From the IMG/VR virus record IMGVR_UViG_3300030060_004613, positions 1 to 64,000 of that record: a DNA stretch of 64,000 nucleotides; one strand, written 5' to 3'. Positions 6,340 to 13,439 of the stretch are shown piece after piece. Under the pieces are notes generated by a model, which did no database searches, was not told the DNA's origin, and saw only the letters and a list, made by a program, of their open reading frames with translations. Within the stretch, counting starts at the first letter, position 1; each line of letters begins with the position of its first letter. The translations under genes and the position numbers were made by a program. Origin of the DNA: a virus.

Positions 6340-6588
6340 ATGAACGAACTGACCAGCGTTCTTGGCTGGTTCGAGGTGCCCTTCAAGTTGGAGGGCACCA
6401 AGTTCACCGGCCCTTCGAGCGGGTACGTCTTCCAAACCAAACAATCTAAGCAAGCCAAGTATTTCAAAGAGAGGGACCAACATTATGAAACCCAAGGTAT
6501 TTCTTGTCCGATTCAACGCAAATGGGAAATGCTACGCGAGAGTAGCGCACTACCATTACAAAGACGACGACAACACAAAGATCTCTGA
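6340..6588 (+). CDS. Hypothetical protein, 82 aa, tail overlaps next gene
   Basis: Starts four bases after the previous stop with GGGAGGTGA as ribosome site. The first 46 codons look coding (Phe, Lys, Gly, Pro mix and codon choice like neighbours); the last 35 codons run out of frame across the beginning of the gene at 6485 and look less protein-like. Either a true long overlap, unusual for this phage, or a gene truncated by an ancestral frameshift. Confidence 0.45.
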   Translation: MNELTSVLGWFEVPFKLEGTKFTGPSSGYVFQTKQSKQAKYFKERDQHYETQGISCPIQRKWEMLRESSALPLQRRRQHKDL

Positions 6589-6952
6589 TCCATTGATGAC
6601 ATTCATTGCAGACCAACGAGCCCAAGATTCCACGGGGTCATGGGTTCCGTTGCCAAGGCTGCTTGCAACTCGGTGGGTGGTCTGGTCAGCGATGGCTGAG
6701 AGCCTCAACGCTCTTCGAGTGATCGACACTGTTGTCGTCGGAGACGACGTGTACGATGAGACCGCAGACTACATCTTCGATGTCTACTGTGATCGAATAG
6801 GACCACTGCTCGGATACCCGGACGTCAGGTGTAAGATGAAATACTTGGATGGGGACTACGTTGAAGTGTACCTGGATGCGTTCTCCAAGTTCCTGGCACA
6901 CTATCGAGAAAGCAAGACTGACCCCTTGCTTGAGATTGAAATCACACGATGA
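6485..6952 (+). CDS. Hypothetical early protein, 155 aa
   Basis: Not recognised. ATG at 6485 preceded by AGAGAGGGACC at a somewhat long spacing. Strong coding look through the whole ORF: an N-terminal beta segment, a central helix with WSAMAESLNAL, and an acidic Asp/Tyr-rich C-terminal part. It overlaps the preceding small ORF by about 100 bases in another frame. Followed at once by the third tandem TGACA motif. Confidence 0.6.
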   Translation: MKPKVFLVRFNANGKCYARVAHYHYKDDDNTKISDPLMTFIADQRAQDSTGSWVPLPRLLATRWVVWSAMAESLNALRVIDTVVVGDDVYDETADYIFDVYCDRIGPLLGYPDVRCKMKYLDGDYVEVYLDAFSKFLAHYRESKTDPLLEIEITR

Positions 6953-6991
6953 CATCTCGTGACAAACACTGGTAGCCTACCAGACTATATG
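6950..6991 (+). promoter_or_regulatory. Tandem TGACA promoter-like motif, copy 3
   Basis: TGACAT (6950) and TGACAA (6960) 10 bp apart, 20 bases, then TATATG (6986-6991), the same geometry as the copy at 1335. A perfect small palindrome GGTAG-C-CTACC (6971-6981) lies between the boxes. It precedes a CAA-rich leader and the operon starting at 7025. Confidence 0.5.
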
Positions 6992-7024
6992 TAAGAACAA
7001 CAACAACAAACCATAGAGGTAATC

Positions 7025-7546
7025 ATGGAAAACAACAACGACCTTCTCACTCTTGCTATTGGCAAGCTCGTTCAAGACAAGAACGTGAAGCTTGCTCGCA
7101 ACAACATCGAGCCTGGAAGCTACGACATCCCGGTGCTCATCCACGGCATCCTTCAGTTGGATGTTGCCGAGGACCCCAGCCCCCGCTCTGGGACGGCACG
7201 TCTCCCCTACACCAGGGTCTTAGCATTGCTTCTCAAGCACGCTGGGTACACCAAGGAGTCGTCTACCCGGACACTGATCAAGCTGTTCCAGCAGGCTCAC
7301 GCCATGGACAAGGATGCAGCCAAGCTTTTGGAGGATCGGTACGGACTGGAGGAAGCCCTCGATACTGTCCGCCGCATTGTCAAGGAGGGGTTGCCACCCA
7401 TCAATGTCAAGGGTGCCGTCAAGGTACGCAGCGAGGGACTCGTCATCGAGCAGCGAGAGCTTACTCGTGATGAGGCTGTCGCACTGGCTGCTCCTTCAAA
7501 GAAGCAGCGCAAACTCAAACCACGCAAAGAAGAAGGAGGTGAGTAA
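7025..7546 (+). CDS. Hypothetical early protein, 173 aa
   Basis: Not recognised. ATG follows ATAGAGGTAATC and a leader with repeated CAA. Mostly helical; a basic C-terminus (KKQRKLKPRKEE) could bind nucleic acid. First gene behind the third tandem TGACA motif; its stop overlaps the next start (TAATG), so 7025-8558 reads as one operon of five genes. Confidence 0.7.
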   Translation: MENNNDLLTLAIGKLVQDKNVKLARNNIEPGSYDIPVLIHGILQLDVAEDPSPRSGTARLPYTRVLALLLKHAGYTKESSTRTLIKLFQQAHAMDKDAAKLLEDRYGLEEALDTVRRIVKEGLPPINVKGAVKVRSEGLVIEQRELTRDEAVALAAPSKKQRKLKPRKEEGGE

Positions 7547-7770
7547 TGAAGACCTATCATGTTGAAATCGAACACACGGTGTACGTCGTGGTGGAGGTCG
7601 AGGCCGACTCGAAAGAGAAGGCCATCGAGCTTGCCCATGAGGCGACGAGCACACAAGAGTGCGGCACCTCGATAGAGTTCGAGGCTGACGAACCAGCCAT
7701 GATCGTCGAGGCATACCACGGTGGTAGCTGCGATGGAGGACACGTCACCGAGTGTGAGGAGGAGGAATAG
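7546..7770 (+). CDS. Small acidic protein, 74 aa
   Basis: Starts in the stop of the previous gene after GGAGGTGAGT. About a third of the residues are Glu/Asp, ending in EEEE, and the first 45 residues have the strand-helix pattern VEVEADSKEKAIELAHE found in many tiny phage and plasmid proteins of unknown role. A strongly acidic mini-protein could mimic DNA, but this is speculation. Confidence 0.65.
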   Translation: MKTYHVEIEHTVYVVVEVEADSKEKAIELAHEATSTQECGTSIEFEADEPAMIVEAYHGGSCDGGHVTECEEEE

Positions 7771-7771
7771 A

Positions 7772-8083
7772 ATGAGAATCTACCGAGTAAAACAAAACCT
7801 CGTCCAACCATTCACACCAAAGTTCTTTAGGTCTGCGGTGGATGCCAGGAAGCATGGCGTCCAGGTCATCCGAAAGTTCGTTGAACATGAGCGGAACTAC
7901 GTCAAAAACTTTCGATTGAAAGACGTACTGTACGACGCTGAGGTGTCCATCGATCAATGCGAGATTGAAAAGGCTGACAAGCAGTTCATCATTGACACGT
8001 TGAATGGCGATGACGCTGACCTAAATCCCACTACGATTGAGTGGTGGAATCCCCAGGACAAATGGGTAAAGGCAGGAGGATAA
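7772..8083 (+). CDS. Hypothetical early protein, 103 aa
   Basis: Not recognised. ATG at 7772 chosen for the GAGGAGGAAT site directly upstream; the in-frame start at 7721 would overlap the previous gene. Basic N-terminal half with a helix (residues 20-45), Asp-rich C-terminal half with tryptophans. No zinc or membrane signature. Confidence 0.65.
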   Translation: MRIYRVKQNLVQPFTPKFFRSAVDARKHGVQVIRKFVEHERNYVKNFRLKDVLYDAEVSIDQCEIEKADKQFIIDTLNGDDADLNPTTIEWWNPQDKWVKAGG

Positions 8084-8085
8084 TG

Positions 8086-8367
8086 ATGAATGACTTCGAG
8101 CTTACTGACAGTGTGACCATTGAGCTTACAAAGCTACAGTGGCTCATGATTATACAGGGACTACAGCGCAACAAACTTGCGTCCAAAACGCTTGCAGAGG
8201 AATCCAAAAAGAGGGGCCTCGAAGGAGACGTAGGGGCATTCAAGGCTGTACCTGGCTACCATGAGGACATGATTCAAAACCAACAGGCCATCGACTTCAT
8301 TCGACAGTTCCTGTTCACACCAGAACAGATTCAATTGGCTGAACAAATCAACGACAAGAGGGACTAA
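8086..8367 (+). CDS. Hypothetical early protein, 93 aa
   Basis: Not recognised. Two adjacent ATGs (8083, 8086); AGGAGGA is five bases before the second, so I use 8086. Predicted helical throughout, with an N-terminal strand. Sits four to five bases after the previous stop and two before the next gene, in the 7025-8558 operon. Confidence 0.65.
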   Translation: MNDFELTDSVTIELTKLQWLMIIQGLQRNKLASKTLAEESKKRGLEGDVGAFKAVPGYHEDMIQNQQAIDFIRQFLFTPEQIQLAEQINDKRD

Positions 8368-8369
8368 AC

Positions 8370-8558
8370 ATGGACAACTACACTGCAATCGGATTGGCTG
8401 AGGGCTTTATCGAAGGCTCTGAAGAAGACCAAGTAAGCGCATGGCAGCACCTCATTGACACTGGCTTGTGCTGGATTCTTCAGGGGTTCTTTGGCAGAAC
8501 TGCTCAACGACTTATCGAAGACGGTGTATGCAGCCCAGCGCAGAGCAATCAGGGCTAA
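8370..8558 (+). CDS. Conserved small phage protein, 62 aa
   Basis: Matches a small protein family I have seen often in phage genomes: a LAEGFIEGSEE-like start, then AWQHLIDTGL, LQG, FGRTAQRLIE and a short tail. Function unknown in all members I know of. Entirely helical by appearance. Its stop overlaps by a few bases the end of a minus-strand gene (8555-9088), a tail-to-tail arrangement. Confidence 0.75.
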   Translation: MDNYTAIGLAEGFIEGSEEDQVSAWQHLIDTGLCWILQGFFGRTAQRLIEDGVCSPAQSNQG

Positions 8559-9088
8559 CGCTTCCGAGCCCAGGCAATCCCTCGGGACTCCTGGGTGCGG
8601 GCCGTGGCATACCGCTCCATCTTTCTCACAGCCTCTGACTTCTTCTTCTTGGTGTCCAAGTTGTGGAGAGTTCGAATGTCAGTGAACTTGGAGCGGCGTT
8701 GCTTGCGGTTCTGGCGGCACGCTTGGTAAGCCATGAGTGATTCCTTTCCGACCAACATAAGCCTAAACAACGGACCCTTCTGGTTGTACAGAAGGTCGCA
8801 CGCTTCCCTGGTAGAGTCTGGAATCTCCCTCATGCTTTCTAATACCTCCGTGTCAACGTGGTCCCAGTCAATGTGCTTGTCTATAAAGTCCGACGACACT
8901 CTTCTCCATCCTGTTTTGAAAGGAGAGGGCTGCCTTGGGACAACAGATAGAAAGCAGTTGATTGCTGACCTTTGGCTCAATCCAAAGTACTCGCGCAGGG
9001 CTTTGGTGATCTTGGCGCGAGAGAAGCCAGACTTGTGCATTTCCCTTACAACATTCTGATGTTTGCTATTCCAAAGACGAGAACCCAT
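8555..9088 (-). CDS. Minus-strand HTH-like basic protein, 177 aa
   Basis: Reads opposite to its neighbours. Start at the ATG at 9088, six bases after GGAG. Residues 7-45 look like a helix-turn-helix (SGFSRAKITKALREYFGLSQ), and the C-terminal 50 residues are very basic (RKQRRSKF, KKKKSEAVRK), so it is a likely DNA- or RNA-binding protein. The + strand frame across it is Ser-rich and less convincing. The start codon shares bases with the + strand start at 9087. Could be a regulator acquired as a stand-alone unit; specificity unknown. Confidence 0.65.
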   Translation of the reverse strand: MGSRLWNSKHQNVVREMHKSGFSRAKITKALREYFGLSQRSAINCFLSVVPRQPSPFKTGWRRVSSDFIDKHIDWDHVDTEVLESMREIPDSTREACDLLYNQKGPLFRLMLVGKESLMAYQACRQNRKQRRSKFTDIRTLHNLDTKKKKSEAVRKMERYATARTQESRGIAWARKR

Positions 9089-9461
9089 GAGACGCTCCAC
9101 GATTAGAGATGCCGAAACAAAAGCCATCGAGGTGGCTGAAGGAACCCGTGTTCCATCTGCACCATGGCACTACGGTGCTGTACAAGCATGGCTCGCCTGG
9201 AGAAAAGTTCAAGAGGAAATGGAAGATACTTGGATGCTCAAGGACTTTGCGGCGGACTGCAACAGCACCATGGTCAAAGTCGTAGCGGTACTATCGGGGC
9301 TCACCAAAGCTTCAGGTTCATTCGATGCTGTCCACAAGTGGTGCATTGAAATCTCTGCGGCCTGGAAAGACCGTGGTGTTCCGTATGACATGTGGCTTTT
9401 GGCAAGACCTGATGGGACCATTGGAGCAAAAGCAAGGAGGACTACTGGATCATCAAAGTAA
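9087..9461 (+). CDS. Hypothetical protein, 124 aa
   Basis: Not recognised. The ATG at 9087 lies on the complementary bases of the minus-strand start at 9088, so the two genes diverge from the same codon. The ribosome site is poor (GACGAGAA). The protein appears fully helical with Trp and Ala, and a looser Gly/Arg tail; the composition supports real coding, and the minus frame opposite it looks random. Confidence 0.55.
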   Translation: MRRSTIRDAETKAIEVAEGTRVPSAPWHYGAVQAWLAWRKVQEEMEDTWMLKDFAADCNSTMVKVVAVLSGLTKASGSFDAVHKWCIEISAAWKDRGVPYDMWLLARPDGTIGAKARRTTGSSK

Positions 9462-9484
9462 AGAGTACTATATGTGAATACACA

Positions 9485-9520
9485 GCGGATTCATCCGCAC
9501 CCCAAAAACCGATTAGGGGT
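9485..9520. other. Adjacent small hairpins
   Basis: GCGGAT/ATCCGC (9485-9498) is followed by ACCCC/GGGGT (9499-9503 with 9516-9520). They lie after the 124-aa gene and at the end of the minus-strand ORF 9491-9733. They could stop or slow either transcript; no T-run is present. Confidence 0.35.
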
Positions 9521-9733
9521 TATCCACTGGTGCTTAGGGCACCATCGGAGACCCTCGAAGTCACCACTAACAACCTCGAAGTAGCTTGGAAAAGGATAGC
9601 CCTCTTGAAAACACACAGGACAAACCCTGTCGATGCTTTTTGCAAGATGGTCTCTAATCAAAACCCGCTTACCAACTTCGAAATCAACAGACTCCTCCGA
9701 GTCATCAACTCGGGGAAAAAGAGGCACTACCAT
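9491..9733 (-). CDS. Putative small zinc-finger protein, 80 aa (strand uncertain)
   Basis: On the minus strand the ORF ends in a protein-like segment with CPVC near residue 38, a WCPKH near residue 64 and a final Cys, a plausible zinc site. The start ATG at 9733 has only a weak GGTGG. The + strand is also open here (from a GTG at 9530 with AGGGG upstream) and uses codons more like its neighbours, so the strand call is not secure; the zinc-like spacing decides me slightly for minus. Confidence 0.4.
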   Translation of the reverse strand: MVVPLFPRVDDSEESVDFEVGKRVLIRDHLAKSIDRVCPVCFQEGYPFPSYFEVVSGDFEGLRWCPKHQWITPNRFLGCG

Positions 9734-10010
9734 GGATAACCACCGATCAACACCAAAACCTAAAGAAACGCCAGCACAAAAGTTCTATAGGCTTTCTACA
9801 GTAAAATCAATGGCTGAGTTTGCTCGCATTGTAGATTTTCACCCAGTGACTATTAGAACTTACTTACTCCCCAGTGACCGAAAAAGCTGGAAGCAAGCAC
9901 CGATTTCATCTCTTCATGACTGGGCTCAGTCAATCAAAGATAGTGGCGGCCCTTCGATTGCAATTGGACTGTGGCCTGATGGAGACGTCACGTTTGAAGT
10001 CGAAGAGTAA
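9732..10010 (+). CDS. Hypothetical protein, 92 aa, possible HTH
   Basis: Starts after AGAGGCACTACC, a variant of the standard ribosome site. The segment MAEFARIVDFHPVTIRTYL (about residues 31-49) resembles a helix-turn-helix, followed by SSLHDWAQSI; a small DNA-binding protein is possible. Lies in the cluster leading to the replication initiator. Confidence 0.6.
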   Translation: MDNHRSTPKPKETPAQKFYRLSTVKSMAEFARIVDFHPVTIRTYLLPSDRKSWKQAPISSLHDWAQSIKDSGGPSIAIGLWPDGDVTFEVEE

Positions 10011-10299
10011 GCGTCCGAAATACTGGTCGAACTGGAGAGAAGACCCCAAGCTCGCGGGAATCGTGGCCTCCTATGAGATTTGTATCGACGACCGGCTCTG
10101 TGTAGTAGCAATCACGAACACTGGAGTTCCTATTCTGGAGATTGTTTCTCCGAGGGACTGCATTCGAAAGAGAGCTAAAGAGGCGGGGCTGGTCTTCGGT
10201 ACTTGGCCAACAGATGACGGACAAATGAAAAGGGGTTGGTTACCAGGGAGACCTGACGAGCCTCAACAAACCAACCCTTATTTGATAGAGAAGAAATGA
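9979..10299 (+). CDS. Hypothetical basic protein, 106 aa
   Basis: Not recognised. The frame is clearly coding from about 10005 on; the start is uncertain. I give the ATG at 9979, which overlaps the previous gene by 32 bases; a TTG at 9994 with GGAG upstream is an alternative. Basic N-terminus, then a beta-rich domain and a Pro/Gln C-terminal stretch. Confidence 0.55.
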   Translation: METSRLKSKSKRPKYWSNWREDPKLAGIVASYEICIDDRLCVVAITNTGVPILEIVSPRDCIRKRAKEAGLVFGTWPTDDGQMKRGWLPGRPDEPQQTNPYLIEKK

Positions 10300-10478
10300 T
10301 GGGCTTTACAGATTCCCCTCCATTTTGTAAAACCGAGGGCTGTGGCAACGTCCCACAGGCTTACATCAAGGGAAGCTTTAGATGCTCATCGTGTGCAGTA
10401 AAGATCCAACTCAACACCATCAATAGAATTGAGATCAACCAACACGGTGTTGCTAAGTATCAAGGAAAGGACCAATGA
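10296..10478 (+). CDS. Zinc-finger mini-protein, 60 aa
   Basis: Cys residues at 11, 16, 30 and 33 in the pattern C-x4-C ... C-x2-C fit a single zinc site. Start after GAGAAGAA; two tandem ATGs at 10296/10299. Its stop overlaps a Met-Lys-Lys-stop mini-ORF (10475) that in turn overlaps the initiator start at 10483. Confidence 0.65.
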   Translation: MMGFTDSPPFCKTEGCGNVPQAYIKGSFRCSSCAVKIQLNTINRIEINQHGVAKYQGKDQ

Positions 10479-10482
10479 AAAA

Positions 10483-11421
10483 ATGAGCGAGCAGCAGGGA
10501 CCAACCGGAGTTTGGCTTGACCTCGAACTCTGGAACAGCATCAAAAAAACAACAAACCAACCCTGGCCGCTCGCTTTGGCTCAGTTGGATCTTGGCTTTG
10601 TAGAACAAGAGTACGGCGCTCTTCTTTCTCGATCCCAGTTGATGGAGCGATGGGGACTCAGTGAAAGAAAAGTACGCACCGTCTTGAGTCGCTACAAGAA
10701 AAAACGTCCAGACTCAAATCATAAACCGTCCAGTATTGCGCCCAGCAAAGTGACGCAAGTTGCTGGAATCACTCCAGTTGACACGGCAACACCGTCCAGG
10801 CCAGGGTTAAAAACCGTCCCGAAATGCACCGACGTTTTCGACGAGTCTGTACAGACTATTTTCCGTTGTTGGGAGCAGCTTCAGTTTGATAGAACTGGTC
10901 GCCACAACAAGCTCACTAAGGGTAGAGAGAGAGTTCTTCGGTCGGCTCTCAAGAGTGGTCACTCCGTCGATGACTTACAACTTGTGATTCGAATGGCCTT
11001 TGAGTATCCAGATGGCGACTTCATGATCGATTCTTGGAGAACGCAGGGCTACATGGACATCACGAACCTCCTGAATCGAGAGAAGATAGACCGCAATGTC
11101 ACCCTCGCAGCAGAGCGGTGGAAAGGAAATGAATGGTCATTCAGTAAACCAAAGGTCATCACCTTCGATGCAAAGTATCAGAAACTATGGGACCACCTAC
11201 AGTTCTTACTCGGAGCATACGGTTCAGAGCCAGACAGCTTGCATAAGAACCCCCGTGTCAGTCAAGCAATGTCCAGTGCAGTACGAGCCATTGGGGGATG
11301 GCGGATGCTCGGGAGCTTAAGGTCCGGTCGAGACATGGAAAAGGTACGACAAGACTTTCTTTCTGAAGTCCAAGGCAACATCATCAGGATTCAACAACAA
11401 ACCAAACAACGGAGCATGTAA
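10483..11421 (+). CDS. Replication initiator-like protein, 312 aa
   Basis: The N-terminal 90 residues form a winged-helix-type domain (SRSQLMERWGLSERKVRTVLSR). A Pro/Ser/Thr linker at about residues 74-115 is encoded by the iteron DNA. The C-terminal part has the helical pattern W..LQFDRTGRHNKLT...RERVLRSALKSG and FMIDSWRTQGY seen in phage replisome organisers. It sits directly before dnaB (TAATG overlap). By layout it is a lambda O-type protein: binds iterons, melts the origin and recruits helicase. The ATG at 10483 is chosen over an in-frame TTG at 10429. No Walker motif, so it is not an AAA+ initiator or loader. Confidence 0.75.
   Translation: MSEQQGPTGVWLDLELWNSIKKTTNQPWPLALAQLDLGFVEQEYGALLSRSQLMERWGLSERKVRTVLSRYKKKRPDSNHKPSSIAPSKVTQVAGITPVDTATPSRPGLKTVPKCTDVFDESVQTIFRCWEQLQFDRTGRHNKLTKGRERVLRSALKSGHSVDDLQLVIRMAFEYPDGDFMIDSWRTQGYMDITNLLNREKIDRNVTLAAERWKGNEWSFSKPKVITFDAKYQKLWDHLQFLLGAYGSEPDSLHKNPRVSQAMSSAVRAIGGWRMLGSLRSGRDMEKVRQDFLSEVQGNIIRIQQQTKQRSM
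10701..10821 (+). repeat. Iteron cluster II inside the initiator gene
   Basis: The 11-bp element AAACCGTCCAG occurs at 10701-10711, 10723-10733, 10789-10799 and 10811-10821 (last copy ends CCG), with a degenerate copy at 10767-10777 (AATCACTCCAG). The spacings are multiples of 22 bp (22, 44, 22, 22). This parallels lambda, where the origin lies within gene O, and the element is the same as in cluster I at 3.8-4.0 kb. Confidence 0.75.
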
Positions 11422-12812
11422 TGGGACCGACCCCCCCAAAGAGCATTCAAAGCGAAAAGGTAGTTCTCGGCGGACTACTTATGGAGCCTTCCCTCATCAA
11501 CGATGTGGTTGCCGAGGTGGAAGCAGACGACTTTGCTCAACAACAACACCGAGATCTGTTCAAGCTAATCAAGTCATGGGTAGCAAAAGGCAAGCACGTT
11601 GACTCTGTTATGGTAGTGGAACATATCCGAGCCACTGGCACGCCCGCGAATCTCGACATTATGTACGTCATCTCTTTGCCAGAGGAGTGTGGAGCTACAG
11701 CAACTGTTCCTTTTCATGCCAGGAACGTCCGTGAAACAGGTATACGTCGCAGAATGTTCGAGGCTTCATCTGCTTTAGTAAGCAACGCATCGGATACCAG
11801 CCTTGAGATTGATGAGCTTATTGAGCAAGGCCAAAGGGAATTGCTGGAGATTGCTGGCAGGCAGCGTGGAGATGATTGGTTTGAGGGGCCACAACTTGTC
11901 GAGAGGGCTCAGGACCGCTGGGAACGCCTGGTAGAGATGAAGATGAAAGGCGAAGTAGCTGCCTTATCTACAGGCCTGGTGGCTGTAGACAACGTCCTTA
12001 GTGGACTGCATCCGGGCTTGAACCTGTTGGCTGCTCGACCATCGATGGGAAAGACTGCGATGGCTTTGAACATCACGATGTCGGCTTTACAGCAAAACGT
12101 GCCTGTTGCTTTCTTCTCATTAGAAATGAGCGCCGACCAACTGGTAGATCGAATGGCCTCGGCTCTCGCTAAGGTAAGTGCCTGGAACATCAAGACCGGG
12201 TCTTTGAAAAGCGAGGAGTGGGGAAGGTTGGAGAATGAGGCTCTGGACTTTTTGCACAACGCTCCTTTGTTCGTATCCGACAAGGCCGGTGTTTCGATCT
12301 CCAAGATTTCTGCACAGGCTCGGAGGTTAAAGTCTAAGGAGCCAAACCTTGGACTCATCGTCATTGACTACCTCCAGCTTATTCGACAGCCAAAGGCTGA
12401 GAGTATGGAGCAGTCTGTCTCTCAAGTCTCCAGCACACTCAAGGTCATATCCAGAGACCTCAACGTACCTGTCCTCTGCTTGGCCCAGTTGAACCGTGGT
12501 TGTGAGCAAAGGTCCAACAAGAGGCCAATGCTCTCTGACCTCCGAGGCTCCGGCTCACTGGAGCAGGACGCTGATGTGGTCATGTTCCTGTATCGACATG
12601 CCTACTACGATGACCGTGCTGATCCTACGGATGCTGAGGTAATCGTTGCAAAACACAGGAGTGGACCCACGGGTGCGGTCAACGTCACCTGGGATGCGAA
12701 CAATCAAAAGTTTCAAGACAAGGACACTGGTCCTAAGTTTTCTATGGTGAAGGCCGCCATGAGGACCAGGAGAGACATCGACGACGAGGACTCCGAGCCG
12801 TCTTGGTTTTAA
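11421..12812 (+). CDS. dnaB: DnaB-like replicative helicase, 463 aa
   Basis: Full-length DnaB: an N-terminal helical domain (QSEKVVLGGLL near residue 10), a linker, and a RecA-type ATPase with Walker A ARPSMGKT at about 206-213, Walker B LIVIDYLQL near 312-320, an AQLNRG sensor and the DLRGSGSLEQDADVV arginine-finger/H4 region near 375. Length is normal for the family. It unwinds DNA 5' to 3' as a ring hexamer at the fork. No separate loader or primase is visible nearby, so primase is either host-derived or outside the window. It is the last gene of the long early operon; a terminator follows. Confidence 0.95.
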   Translation: MGPTPPKSIQSEKVVLGGLLMEPSLINDVVAEVEADDFAQQQHRDLFKLIKSWVAKGKHVDSVMVVEHIRATGTPANLDIMYVISLPEECGATATVPFHARNVRETGIRRRMFEASSALVSNASDTSLEIDELIEQGQRELLEIAGRQRGDDWFEGPQLVERAQDRWERLVEMKMKGEVAALSTGLVAVDNVLSGLHPGLNLLAARPSMGKTAMALNITMSALQQNVPVAFFSLEMSADQLVDRMASALAKVSAWNIKTGSLKSEEWGRLENEALDFLHNAPLFVSDKAGVSISKISAQARRLKSKEPNLGLIVIDYLQLIRQPKAESMEQSVSQVSSTLKVISRDLNVPVLCLAQLNRGCEQRSNKRPMLSDLRGSGSLEQDADVVMFLYRHAYYDDRADPTDAEVIVAKHRSGPTGAVNVTWDANNQKFQDKDTGPKFSMVKAAMRTRRDIDDEDSEPSWF

Positions 12813-12908
12813 ATTTTTTTTAGAAAGTTTGTCACGCTCGGTGCCTACTGCACCAGTACTTATGTTGAGGGCGTCGTTAACCCTCACGACTTCTCCCCTT
12901 GTCTTCAT

Positions 12909-12944
12909 GGGGGGAGGGGTCACCCGCCCTCTCCTCCTTTTTTT
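12909..12944 (+). terminator. Intrinsic terminator after dnaB
   Basis: A G-rich arm (GGGGGGAGGG) pairs with CCCTCTCCTCC through a few G-T pairs and one bulge, followed by seven T (12938-12944). It ends the helicase operon. The surrounding 336-base gap (12813-13148) also has a GAGGG/CCCTC hairpin (12868-12886), an inverted TTTGTCACG element, AT-rich DNA and a long hairpin at 13074. Confidence 0.65.
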
Positions 12945-13073
12945 CCTCGGGGGGAGGGGGCATCCCTTTTAGACAACAAAATTAATTTTTTTTGAAGAGC
13001 GAGGTTAACTTTTTAGGTCGTCATTCGTAATGGTAAGTGAGAGCAAGAGGTTCGTAGGGGATTCTTGCTTTCA

Positions 13074-13110
13074 GTCTCTCTCCCTTTTTTAGGGTTTGAG
13101 GGAGAGAGAC
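13074..13110 (+). other. Strong hairpin in leader of 94-aa gene
   Basis: GTCTCTCTCCC and GGGAGAGAGAC are a perfect 11-bp inverted repeat with a 15-base loop that includes six T. It ends 38 bases before the start at 13149. No T-run follows on either strand, so it looks more like an RNA-level control or stability element than a terminator. Confidence 0.5.
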
Positions 13111-13148
13111 ACCCCGCCCCTACAACAACAAACAACAAAGGAAGACCA

Positions 13149-13433
13149 ATGAGGTCATCAGAAAGAAGACAGAACCAAGAACAGCCAATCAAAAGAATTT
13201 TGGCAATGATGCTCGATGAAGAAGGTGCTTGCAGAGCCGCCGCTTGGGGACCAAGTACGGAAATCGACGACATCAAGAAAAAGGCCAGAAGAGTATTGGC
13301 TAAGTACATCGAAGAAAAGAAGAAGCTTCACGACCCTCTTGCCTATCACGATTACACCATGCAGATTAAGGTCGAGAATGCTGAGGACGATTGGGAAATC
13401 GTAGAAATAGACTTCAGAAAAGACGTAAGTTGA
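13149..13433 (+). CDS. Hypothetical protein, 94 aa
   Basis: Not recognised. ATG at 13149 with AAAGGAAGA upstream, behind a CAA-repeat leader and a strong hairpin. Basic N-terminus, long central helix with Lys/Glu pairs, and an acidic C-terminal strand region. It stands alone between two terminators, so it is probably controlled separately. Confidence 0.65.
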   Translation: MRSSERRQNQEQPIKRILAMMLDEEGACRAAAWGPSTEIDDIKKKARRVLAKYIEEKKKLHDPLAYHDYTMQIKVENAEDDWEIVEIDFRKDVS

Positions 13434-13439
13434 AAGTAA

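Noticed and set aside
8733-9059. A 108-aa plus-strand ORF
   Set aside because: It is opposite the HTH-like gene, is Ser-rich and has no good ribosome site.
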